Assembly (NCBI GenBank): GCA_000469685.2
Contig: LS997563.1
Span: 46,827,250 to 46,891,249 of the forward strand
Origin: Haemonchus contortus
Lineage: Eukaryota > Nematoda > Chromadorea > Rhabditida > Trichostrongylidae
Direction: 5' to 3'
DNA length: 64,000 nt
This document shows positions 34,701-41,009 of this stretch, in pieces. The position numbers were made by a program, and so were the translations under genes. Within the stretch, counting starts at the first letter, position 1. Each line of letters begins with the position of its first letter. The notes below the pieces were generated by a model. It saw only the letters and a program-made list of their open reading frames with translations, made no database searches and was not told the DNA's origin.

Positions 34701-36452
34701 TTGCGCCAAATACACCAAATGATCTTCAGAGTAAGATAGGAGACCTTTGGCCATAATTTCCAGGCATTATCGATTTTATACCAGCCAACAATCGCAGGGC
34801 AAGACCCAAATAAGAAGCCTCGTGACAATACCTTCTCACCTGCCTCCCAGGTAAATGGACACAATATCGGAATGCATTGATCCGTTGGAAAACGCTACAG
34901 GGTGAACGACTTTACAAAAGGACACTAACTGCATCAGAGAATCGATCAAAGATTCACGCAAAAAAAAGAATAGCCTTACTCCACAATATGCGCAAACTAT
35001 AACATAGATCTAGTAAGCTCACTCAGGATCAGACAATAATTAGGAACAGGAGGAGAGCGAGGGGAGGGGAGGGGAGGGGGGGGGGGGGGGAAGGGAATGG
35101 GTTTTTAAAAACGAACAAAAAACCGGTTTACTTTCCCTTGCAAGAAAGCAAATTCTCTGGTAATCAATTTTTTCGAACCGATTACACTGCGAAGTACTTG
35201 TCAATGTAGTGATAATAAAACTGGAATCGAAACATGTCACCTTTTTGTCAGGAGACTTCGTCTTTTCCCTTTCCTTCGTAGGCCTCTTTCTTGATTTAGG
35301 CGGCTCTTGGCTATTTTTCCGCGAACCTTCTTTTGTCTGAGATTTCTCTTCACACTCCCTGCTCCTTTTCTTCGTGGAGGAATGCTTTGCGACGGGGGCC
35401 GGCGTTTCAACTGCCAACGAAGACTTCCTACTTTTTCTGGAAGCACTCTTTGCTTCCTCATGCTTCTTTATTGCAGCGTTGACGTCTTTGAACTTAAAAT
35501 AGCCTTTGAGAAAATCAACAAACGTGCCACATGAGTGCTACATTCAGAGGAAATTCCTCCGCCTGGAGTAACCATCAAAGTAAAACTGCCTTACCGCCTG
35601 AGCTGTACTTCCAGCGATCTCCAAAAGATCCTGGGGCTCAATCTTTGGGATAACTTCCGGACTAGGAAAACGAAAATGACATGGATACGCGTACGCGTAT
35701 CTTCTTAAAACTCCTGAGCTCGATGGCTGCAAAAGGCTTTATTAGTGAAGAAAACATCGAGAAATAATAAACATAAGCGCATTCTAGACAGATTTCACGA
35801 GATTTCATACCGACACGACAGGCATAGACTGATAAGAAAAAGAAAACGTCAGTAATGGCGGTGCTAATGTTGAACAATTCACATTTGAAGTCAGAATTCT
35901 CTTAAAGCTGGTGAAGAAACCTAACGCTGTGGTAAATACATTAAACACACACCTCGTCAATTGTAGCAGAGTTGTTTCTTTGCATAGTATCCTTCACCCG
36001 TTTTAACCGAGTCCGCCATGATTTACTGGAATTTAAAATATCGCATATTAATGCTCTTGCAGAACCACAACTCGCTATTCAGGTGATTCAGAGTAAGGAT
36101 TGTATTTCAAAGGTTACAATAAAAATTATGTACCTGTTGAACGGCGTCCAAATGATGGGTGTTGGTTCCCTATGGTTGACAACGTATCCATCTGAGATGC
36201 AAGAAATAACGTTCAATGTGCAAGGTTTTTAAGCACAAAAACTGAAAACAAGATGCCTACCTATAACAACTCTCTCTACTGTGACTGCCCCCGATCCACA
36301 GGCTGTGGGAGCATCCTTAAACAGTAATATTCACTATAGTAACCGAACAATACTATTTAAACTAAGTTCATATATAAGTAAATTCTCATACGCACTTGAT
36401 CCTCGGCCGTTTCCTGAGTCTTCCCATCTGAAATCTTCTCCTTTTCTCCCAT
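5241..36452 (-). CDS. DIDO1/PHF3-type protein (PHD, TFIIS central, SPOC, Pro/RG-rich tail), whole gene
   Basis: About 44 exons encode roughly 1,940 residues. The domain order matches vertebrate DIDO1/PHF3: PHD finger (~345-435), Cys motif (~460-500), TFIIS central domain (~565-675), DTTEQH...CSICL motif (~800-820), SPOC (~923-1060), proline-rich region (~1,300-1,600), coiled coil (~1,655-1,690) and RG/Pro C-terminus. Family members are nuclear; SPOC binds phosphorylated RNA polymerase II CTD and the TFIIS-like domain contacts polymerase during elongation. I chose the ATG at 36,452 because it lies 14 bases after a TTTCAG acceptor and opens an exon whose phase fits the next. Intron phases agree throughout except at two tail junctions (near 10.44 kb and 6.24 kb). 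Large introns (31.59-27.63, 25.72-19.06 and 17.44-10.70 kb) hold transposons. The alternative, that the tail is a separate gene, is weakened by the phase-2 match across the last large intron. Exons are detailed in the segment entries. Confidence 0.82.
10973..11510. mobile_element. Foldback (palindromic) DNA element with GGCCGGCC-rich arms
   Basis: The left arm (TGGCTGCTTTCATAGTCCGC, then CGGCCGGCCGGCGTGCAC and CTAGGGGGGAGGAGG) is repeated in reverse at the right end (CCTCCCCCCTAGCGCTGCC, GTGCACGCCGGCCGG, GGCGGACTACGGAAGC). Inner arms AAGATCAAAAACC and TTTTTGATCTTG are also complementary. The termini share TGGCTGCTTTCATA with the palindrome at 34,091-34,336, so both are probably nonautonomous members of one transposon family. 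There is no transposase ORF. It lies inside the 17.4-10.7 kb intron. Confidence 0.7.
11511..13019. other. Intronic stretch without a recognised element
   Basis: Plus-strand ORFs at 12,087-12,368 and 12,365-12,631 (93 and 88 codons) overlap by four bases. They show no family resemblance that I can name and could be remains of a mobile-element ORF. GGGCGGAGC boxes near 11,715 and 11,775-11,800 resemble single units of the tandem family at 28.8 kb. Confidence 0.4.
13020..14312 (+). repeat. Dispersed compound repeat, copy 1 (5' CTAACGCC module to 3' CA-rich tail)
   Basis: It opens with GGTTAACGCCGGGCTTGCC, has an AAATTCGACAAAGG...GATGCTCATTCCTATGATTG segment and then several 150-200 bp units. 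The units contain TTATCA...CCTGTCACTT, CATCACCTA and a CCAAAGCTCCA(T/C)...GTGTTACAGA(T/C)C phrase. It ends in CACACCAACAGACACACTTAGCGGATTATATAAGTAGAAT. The same modules recur in copies at 14.7-15.6, 19.8-20.4, 20.7-21.0, 27.8-28.1, 29.5-30.0, 38.0-38.7 and 61.4-61.95 kb. There is no coding sequence; it is likely a nonautonomous mobile element. Confidence 0.6.
14685..15635 (+). repeat. Dispersed compound repeat, copy 2, with internal ~160-bp tandem units
   Basis: It begins GGCTAACGCCGAGCTTCCCTCC. From 15,040 it has units of about 160 bp: GTGTTCCCATCCTGCCGCCT, GTACTCCTACCAAATTTGAA, CG(C/T)TCTAGGTCCACGGGGACA, GGAGTTATGATTTTCCG, then CCCGCCCTTTGTGGGCGGAGT. Three units are clear, plus a degenerate first one. 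The end is CACACACAGACAAACCAACA, then GACACATTAGCGCGTTACAT, then ATAGTAGGAT. Confidence 0.7.
15640..16639. other. Intronic stretch without a recognised element
   Basis: No exon with a fitting phase and no known repeat was seen. ORFs on both strands (for example minus 16,188-15,877) are not flanked by plausible splice sites that would join the SPOC exon to the tail. Confidence 0.4.
16640..17130 (-). repeat. Dispersed repeat sharing sequence with the 52.9-54.5 kb foldback
   Basis: Read on the minus strand, the segment GGTTCGATTCTTTGATGCAT, GCGCTCGTT and CGTCCTAAACGCTTGCAAAACG matches 53,130-53,210 with modest divergence. A 159-codon minus-strand ORF spans it, but the matching stretches elsewhere do not conserve a frame, so I treat the ORF as incidental. 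It lies just downstream of the SPOC exons. Confidence 0.5.
17444..19061 (-). CDS. DIDO1/PHF3-type gene: SPOC domain exons
   Basis: Exons are 19,061-18,928 (acidic linker, [15 protein letters not shown]), 18,272-18,146, 18,041-17,948, 17,760-17,617 and 17,552-17,444. SPOC hallmarks appear in order: [12 protein letters not shown] (family IWKGFINM), [12 protein letters not shown] (GRIxPKTVWDYV), [13 protein letters not shown] and [19 protein letters not shown] (VKDLYLIPL), LLPFDGPGI (LLPFEGPGL) and MIICVIV. SPOC domains recognise phosphoserine in the RNA polymerase II CTD. The conserved basic patch cannot be judged without alignment, but the Lys and Arg in GRI and FKDIY are kept. The last exon uses the CTTGG|GTATGG donor (phase 2). 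If it is not spliced, the frame reads on to a stop near 17,365, giving a possible short isoform. Confidence 0.88.
19586..19668. repeat. Near-perfect intronic palindrome (34-38 bp arms, ~5 nt loop)
   Basis: Bases 19,591-19,624 pair with 19,630-19,663 with about three mismatches around a TGACT loop, and pairing continues a few bases outward. The arms contain AGTAGTCTTCC and CACTAGTAG and their complements. It could be a minimal foldback element or, if transcribed with the host intron, a pre-miRNA-like hairpin. No TSD was identified. Confidence 0.65.
19770..20400 (-). repeat. Dispersed compound repeat, reverse-oriented copy
   Basis: Read on the minus strand it ends in a CACACACACTCTGACACACC-type tail and AGCGAATTATATAAAG. 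It carries the TAGGTCCACGGGAACAGGAG unit twice and further units with CATCACCTA and TATCACCGATACCTACCATC-like phrases, as at 13.3-14.2 kb. No coding potential is apparent. Confidence 0.55.
20735..21020 (-). repeat. Fragment of the dispersed compound repeat
   Basis: At the left end, AAGCCCGGCGTTAGCCAGGCGAAGCGAC is the reverse complement of the 5' module. The region then carries a plus-oriented CCCGCCTCCTGTGGGCGTAG...GTTCCCATCCCGCCGCC...TCCACGGGGACAGGAGTTAT unit. Modules of both orientations meet here, so the copy is rearranged. Confidence 0.5.
21140..21400 (+). repeat. GACA-rich degenerate simple repeat
   Basis: From about 21,318 the sequence is a run of imperfect GACAGA/GACAGACG units, preceded by a GTGGGCGGGGTTCCGCC box. 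It resembles the tail at 3.8 kb and is probably the terminus of a dispersed repeat. Confidence 0.5.
22257..22747. mobile_element. 491-bp palindromic element (MITE) inserted in the LINE
   Basis: The termini CCAGGGAGGGGTAGTCTACT and its complement (AGTAGACTACCCCTCCCTGG) are perfect, and the arms stay complementary for about 160 bp (for example ATGGGGGCCCGAATTT pairs with AAATTCGGGCCCCCAT). TCA flanks both ends (22,254-22,256 and 22,748-22,750), consistent with a 3-bp target duplication. LINE coding resumes directly after the right end. There is no internal transposase. Confidence 0.8.
23105..24010 (-). mobile_element. Tc1/Tc3-like DNA transposon relic inserted in the LINE
   Basis: On the minus strand, frameshifted transposase pieces appear in order: an N-terminal helix segment ([13 protein letters not shown], near 23,730), [18 protein letters not shown] coding with [16 protein letters not shown] (23,630-23,500), and the C-terminal [13 protein letters not shown] motif (near 23,280). 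In Tc1/Tc3 these surround the DDE catalytic residues; the block holding the second Asp is scrambled here. Several frameshifts and stops make it inactive. It sits between the RT core and the distal part of the LINE, which dates it after that LINE. Confidence 0.75.
24790..25700. other. Intronic stretch, unassigned
   Basis: No exon matching the phase-0 ends at 25,718 and 19,061 and no known repeat was recognised. The sequence is AT-rich with short ORFs and may include the 3' UTR of the LINE. Confidence 0.35.
25718..26465 (-). CDS. DIDO1/PHF3-type gene: acidic linker and DTTEQH/CSICL motif exons
   Basis: Exons 26,465-26,176, 26,114-25,905 and 25,819-25,718 follow the TFIIS-like domain. The first is an acidic Ser/Thr-rich linker turning basic ([19 protein letters not shown]). 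The second carries [20 protein letters not shown] followed by NCSICLAK. This is the diagnostic DIDO1/PHF3 sequence DTTxQHxxHLFDxNCxIC, so it strongly fixes the family. A charged helix rich in Glu, Lys and Arg (about 25 residues, coiled-coil-like) follows. The third exon ends at a GAG|GTATTT donor in phase 0, which fits the acceptor at 19,061 across 6.7 kb of transposon-bearing intron. Confidence 0.88.
26766..27630 (-). CDS. DIDO1/PHF3-type gene: TFIIS central-like domain exons
   Basis: Exons 27,630-27,471, 27,367-27,265, 27,120-26,958 and 26,868-26,766 encode a leader ([12 protein letters not shown]...) and then a TFIIS central (TFS2M) domain. It opens with [16 protein letters not shown], continues with [14 protein letters not shown] and [16 protein letters not shown], and closes with the [18 protein letters not shown] segment. 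The last corresponds to the family's LFxRVLxGxIxxxxLVxL helix. In TFIIS this domain packs on RNA polymerase II; DIDO1/PHF3 proteins use the related fold to bind polymerase. No C-terminal zinc ribbon of true TFIIS follows. All four junction phases agree. Confidence 0.88.
27760..28085 (+). repeat. 5' module of the dispersed compound repeat
   Basis: CCAGCTAACGCCGAGCTTCC, GAACATGAAATTCGACGG, GTCGATGCTTATGCCTATGATT and ATAATGACCCATTGAAGGTT match 13.02-13.25 and 38.0-38.22 kb in order and orientation. It lies just past the acceptor of the TFIIS-domain exon at 27,630, inside the upstream intron. Confidence 0.6.
28320..29150 (+). repeat. Tandem array of ~130-145 bp GGGCGG-box units
   Basis: The phrase GTTCTGG(G/C)ATGCGGCAAAAAG recurs at about 28,739, 28,869 and 29,012, each with GGTGTTAA(A/G)GTGT(A/G), AAATGTGGTCA(A/G)ATCC, GGGCGGGGTTGG and CTTAGATCAAAAA. 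Upstream, 28,320-28,700 has related GTGGGCGGAGC boxes. The array is the reverse-complement counterpart of the one at 2.75-3.46 kb and is noncoding. Confidence 0.7.
29540..29990 (+). repeat. Dispersed compound repeat, 3' units
   Basis: Three units carry TTTC(C/A)...CATGCCGACTGTACTCCTAC, TAGGTCCA(T/C)GGGGACAGGAG and a CCCGCC...GGAGG box. The copy ends GACACACACATATTAGCGCG followed by TTATATATAGTAGGAT. Orientation is the same as at 15.0-15.6 kb. Confidence 0.65.
30478..31146 (+). mobile_element. Nonautonomous TTAA-flanked DNA transposon, copy 1 (669 bp)
   Basis: The terminal inverted repeats are AGGCACGGTTAACGATAA on the left and TTATCGTGAACTGTGCCT on the right. The left flank is TTAA (30,474-30,477) and the right is TCAA, one change from TTAA. 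The body is co-linear with the element at 44,744-45,411. TTAA targets are typical of piggyBac-like transposons, although the AGGCAC terminus is not the classical CCC. There is no transposase. It lies in the 31.59-27.63 kb intron of the DIDO1/PHF3-type gene. Confidence 0.8.
31591..32861 (-). CDS. DIDO1/PHF3-type gene: atypical PHD finger and following Cys motif
   Basis: The finger is built from the end of exon 11 plus exons 32,718-32,692 (27 nt), 32,641-32,599, 32,353-about 32,199, 32,178-32,107 and 31,714-31,591. Visible ligand candidates are CSC, then SLCVEG, then [13 protein letters not shown], then [10 protein letters not shown]. Spacing resembles a PHD finger, but the middle pair lacks the usual Cys-x-x-Cys and the WFHGDC signature has become VSFDC, so zinc binding and H3K4me3 reading are doubtful. 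Downstream, [10 protein letters not shown] and [11 protein letters not shown] match the KCIGPGCC...YCSNDCI motif that follows the PHD in DIDO1. The donor of the third of these exons is uncertain: a TG|GTTGAT site fits the phase, and CA|GTAATA is an alternative. Confidence 0.65.
32846..36452 (-). CDS. DIDO1/PHF3-type gene: N-terminal exons 1-11
   Basis: Exons on the minus strand are 36,452-36,396; 36,315-36,261; 36,191-36,134; 36,025-35,953; 35,828-35,811 (an 18-nt microexon); 35,726-35,595; 35,492-35,241; 33,904-33,841; 33,650-33,598; 33,221-33,089; and 33,032-32,846. All phases agree. The ~360 residues start [10 protein letters not shown]. They are low in recognisable folds. Exon 7 is very rich in Lys, Arg, Ser and Glu ([20 protein letters not shown]) and looks like nuclear-localisation sequence. 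Exon 11 is acidic and then basic (ESRKRKRS) and leads into the first Cys pair of the PHD finger. No function beyond nuclear targeting and disordered linker can be read from it. Confidence 0.75.
34091..34336. mobile_element. 246-bp palindromic MITE with TGGCTGCTTTCATA termini
   Basis: The left arm (TGGCTGCTTTCATACTTCGA, then CGTGCGTGCCGGCAGGTGGAA and CTTGCGTGCGGCGTGCGAGC) is mirrored at the right end (GCTCGCACGCCGCACGCAAG, then TTCCACCTGCGTGCCGGCAC and ATGAAAGCAGCCA). The two arms leave a loop of about 70 bp. The first 14 bases equal those of the foldback at 10,973. It lies in the intron between exons 35,492-35,241 and 33,904-33,841. Confidence 0.8.
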
Positions 36453-36459
36453 GAATCAG

Positions 36460-36480
36460 GGTGGGTCTGAAATAAACTGG
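36460..36480 (-). promoter_or_regulatory. Probable spliced-leader trans-splice acceptor
   Basis: Reading the minus strand, a pyrimidine/T-rich TTTATTTCAG ends at 36,467, and the start ATG lies 14 bases further on. No donor or upstream coding exon that would use this acceptor in cis is evident. The short 5' leader is typical of nematode SL1 trans-splicing. It marks the mature 5' end of the DIDO1/PHF3-type mRNA; the promoter should lie upstream, in 36.5-37.1 kb. Confidence 0.6.
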
Positions 36481-37140
36481 GCTTTAACAGAATCAACGAA
36501 ATATTGTAATAAATTCTACGAAGACCCATACCGATTTGCGCACCCGCGTCTTCTGGTCGATATCGCTATTAAAGGACGTACAAGGGAAAATGGGCATAAT
36601 GTAGCGCGATAACTGTCGGGTGGTGAAATCCTTCGAAAACGGCCAGTGGAATGGTAGATGTGATGGTGTGATTGGTAAGATAGATTTGTTTGACAGAATG
36701 AAGAAAATGATTTACATGAGCTATTCCGTGAAGTTCACCGTGTACGCTCAGCAGTCATTTTACCACCATTGCGTTTCTGACTGGAAATCGCGTGGGCCAG
36801 CTCATCACGAATAAAATAGGTGTACGACTGATAAACATCATCTTTTCCCTTGATTACCAGTATTCCATTGTCCATTCATTTTTTCCAAAAGGATTGGTAA
36901 AGCAGAAGCAAATCCGGATTTGAAAGTTTCAGCCTAGCTATCCGACACAAATCTCGTGCTGGACCTGTCAACCCCTTGGCATGGTAACCTACTTAACAAT
37001 AGATCAGGGGCCAAATACGATTGAAAGATTTCCCAAACATGAATCACACTAATTTCAACCACTCAAGTTGCATGCTATGCCCAAGAGAACTCGTTTTTAG
37101 TGATTCGGTTTAGAGTTGAAACACAATGGCGCTGGAGTGG
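36481..37140. other. Upstream region of the DIDO1/PHF3-type gene
   Basis: There is no second gene in this stretch. It should hold the promoter for the minus-strand gene starting at 36,466. No TATA box or known factor site stands out, as is usual for trans-spliced nematode genes. Confidence 0.4.
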
Positions 37141-37151
37141 GCAAGTTATAC

Positions 37152-37384
37152 TAAGGGGACAGGCACTAGTGCGACCGAGGACGCAGATTGCGCGGCGAAG
37201 TTCGTGACTATTTGTTGCCAATTTCGGGGCGCAAACTCGAAGTAGAGTAGTTCGTAACGGTTTGAACGACTAGTCACTAAAGTCGTTCAAACCGTTACGA
37301 ACTTTGCCGCGCGCATCCTCGGATGCACGTAATGCCACATATCCGGTATACTACAGGGGGCACACAGCTGCAGAGGTCCCCTTA
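37152..37384. mobile_element. Palindromic MITE with TAAGGGGAC termini
   Basis: The ends are TAAGGGGAC and GTCCCCTTA. The centre is a strong hairpin: TTCGTAACGGTTTGAACGAC is followed by TAGTCACTAAA and then GTCGTTCAAACCGTTACGAA. CGCGGCGAAGTTCG and a GCCGCGCGCAT segment pair further out. No ORF of note is present. Confidence 0.7.
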
Positions 37385-37469
37385 TTTTCTTATGCTACTT
37401 AGCAACTATTCTATGCACCATCCTCCACTATTATGAGTGGTTCAAGTGTACAGAATTGGGGGGACGGGA

Positions 37470-37740
37470 CATTTACCCAGAACTGGATAGACGCGGCAAA
37501 TGGCGCGGCGAGATTCGTGGCGTTTAGGACGACTTTGGCACCTATCATTGGCGCAAACTTGAAGTAGAGTACATTAATATGATCGGATGATCGTACTAAT
37601 CGACTCTACTCCAAATTTGGACCCCGATGATAAGCGCTAAAGTCCATTTCAATCGCCACGGATTTCGCCGCGCGATTTGCCGTGTCCATCCAGTTCTGCG
37701 TGAATGTACCCATACCCACGGAATAGATCAGTGGGCTCGA
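37470..37740. mobile_element. Second palindromic MITE, related to its neighbour
   Basis: ACCCAGAACTGGATAGACGC with GGCAAATGGCGCGGCGAGATT is mirrored by AATTCGTGGCG-complement sequence and CGCCGCGCGATTTGCCGTGT, then CCATCCAGTTCTGCGT. The internal TTGAAGTAGAGTA motif also occurs in the element at 37.15-37.38 kb (CTCGAAGTAGAGTAG), so the two are related copies lying about 100 bp apart. Confidence 0.65.
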
Positions 37741-37994
37741 ACTACGTCCTGCCTCAATTTCGATGCAAAATTTGCAGAAAAAAATATGTGCAAAAAATAA
37801 AAAATACAATTAAATGTGAATAACCCCTCCCCTTCGAAATTGCAAGTATTAAGAGCCCCATCTTCGCCCCAAGTAGTAATCGAGCTTTTTTTCAAAAATT
37901 GTCCTGTTTCTTAACTAGGAACCGGTGCCTATATAAAATATATGGAAACTTGAGTTGCTTGATGCTTCTTATAATGAGTCGGGTAGTGAAACAG

Positions 37995-38710
<716 letters not shown>

Positions 38711-39487
38711 AATCACTGATTTGGGTTAAAGGCGTTCAAATTTGACACGCACAGATGAAAATCACTGATTTGGGTTTAAGGCGTTCAAATTTGCACGAGT
38801 ACGAGATGAAGAATTGCAGCACCGATGGTGGATAATAGAAGGTGAGAGGAATGAGTCTCGCTGGCAAGGGGGTAGGGGTTATGGAGGGAGCGGGCAATGC
38901 GTGAAATGAGCGTAGCTTGAGTGAAAACACCCAGAAATGGGAAGGGGAATGAACCAGGCTACTGGAACACACAGTACTTGAGCAGAACTTCGCTCAGGCG
39001 GGCAGGACGCGCACGAAGTGTGTCGGTGTTCGTGTACTGGAAATCAATAGCTCCTGTTCCCTTGGACCACAGCTTCTGAAATTGGGAGAATGCAGGCGGC
39101 GGGCCCATCCCAGCACAAGAAGGAGGAGAGCTTGGCGTTAGCGGCAATCCGACTGGTAATTAGAAACAACGCTGAACTGACAACACAGCTCTGTCGGGAA
39201 GCCCGCGACGCCAATCTTCGCATGGGCTGTCACCAAACTGCATGCGCATTATTCGAGGAGCAGTACAGTTTCCACCAATCACGTTGAGCGCCGTTCGCAT
39301 AGATTGCCACGTGGCATTGGGCGCCGCGTGAAATGTGAAGCAACACCTCGGCATTTTCCATCGTACAAGATATCGCTCGGTAACCTCTGCTCTTCTAGCT
39401 CGCATTGTCGTCGTCATCCATCGACCTCGTCTAAAGGAGGGATCGCAGGCATCAGGAAACATCACAGTGCCGGGACAGGTTGGAAGA

Positions 39488-41000
39488 AGAAGAACTTAAA
39501 CAACAAAATCGGACAAACACTACTTGCGGCGGTTGCGTCGCGGCCTTCGCACTGGAGCACGTTATTTGAAGTGTCTGAGCACTGCGGGAAGGCTTTGATG
39601 AGAGGAGAGTTCCTCTTTCGTAACTCTGCTCATTGGCGGTCATGTAGCGCGCTCGAACACGTTATTTTAAGTTATTACCAGTTGTAAGAAATAATTTTCT
39701 ACGATCAATGGGCTGTTAAACTATAGTTTAGTATGTATGTCTCTTTCCTGCATGTTTCCTCGTTCATGTTTCTTCCAAGACCATTGATAGGTAGTTATCC
39801 ACCCCTAGTGAATGGCTAGTGAACACTGTATGGTTCGGTGTTTCTATTTCTGTTGCATGCTTCCTGGTTTGTGTTCCTTCTGAGACCTTCACTGATAGAG
39901 GGTTGAACACTAGTTTGGTGGTATGCCAACTTCTGTACACTTGAGTACATTTCGCATTCTCGGTGCGAGGCAATCTTAATCAAGTGTAAGGACTACATTT
40001 TCACCGTGCGTCCGCATATCTTTAGCATGGCGAGTAAAAAAAATTAAAAACTGAAGAGAATGGCAACACAAGAAGGTAAAGCATCTTGAGAAAAATTATT
40101 AACTGGAAAAGTTTTAATGATGCTGGTCAGAAACTTTGTTTTGTGCACAGGTGAAATGTGAAATGCGAAACGAAGTGGAAATTCTATAGAGCTATGAACC
40201 GCGACTTCAGTGTTTTTTTCTATTTTGCACAAAATCAACACGCTTAGCCAATTACAACGGGAAGTTTTCTGCCGATAAACTGCTGAGAAACTTATTTATT
40301 TTTATTGGAGCTTTGGTTTTCATTGCTGTTATTCGCTTCATTCAACAACTTTCCACACCTAATTAAGATCGCCTCGCGCCCTCAAGCCTTGCGTTTGTTT
40401 CACTCCCCAGCTAATCAGCTTTTCTGTTTTCTTTCTGCACAGTGCTGGCGATTACACACAACGTGTAGACGTTCTTCAAACCCCTCCTTGGCTTTAACAT
40501 CGTCATCCCTAGCCTCTTTCGATTTGATGAATCAATTGTATAGAAGTTGGCATATCCCTAAATCAGGGTTCAGCATTTTATCAATCAAGGTCATTACTCA
40601 GCAGTTGTCTCAGAAGAAACACAAACCAAGAAGCATGCAATAGAAATAGAAACACATAACAGTGTTCACTAGTCATTCACTAGGGGTGGGTAACTACCTA
40701 TCAATGGTCTTGGAAGAAACATGAACGAGGAAACATGCAGGAAAGAGACATACATACTAAACTATAGTTTAACAGCCCATTGATCGTAGAAAATTATTTC
40801 TTACAACTGGTAATAACTTAAAATAACGTGTTCGAGCGCGCTACATGACCGCCAATAAGCAGAGTTACGAAAGAGGAACTCTCCTCTCATCAAAGCCTTC
40901 CCGCAGTGCTCAGACACTTCAAATAACGTGCTCCAATGCGAAGACTGCGACGCAACCGCCGCAAGTAGTGTTTGTCCGATTTTGTTGTTTAAGTTCTTCT
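39488..41000. mobile_element. 1.5-kb foldback element with long terminal inverted repeats and 9-bp TSD (MULE-like)
   Basis: The ends are AGAAGAACTTAAACAACAAA and its exact complement. The arms run about 450 bp each (39,488-39,945 and 40,545-41,000) at high identity, including GCACTGCGGGAAGGC and CTATAGTTTAGTATGTATGT. Perfect 9-bp direct repeats GTTGGAAGA flank it (39,479-39,487 and 41,001-41,009). Long TIRs with a 9-bp duplication are the hallmark of Mutator-like elements. The ~600-bp centre has no transposase. It lies in the intergenic region between the two host genes. Confidence 0.85.
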
Positions 41001-41009
41001 GTTGGAAGA

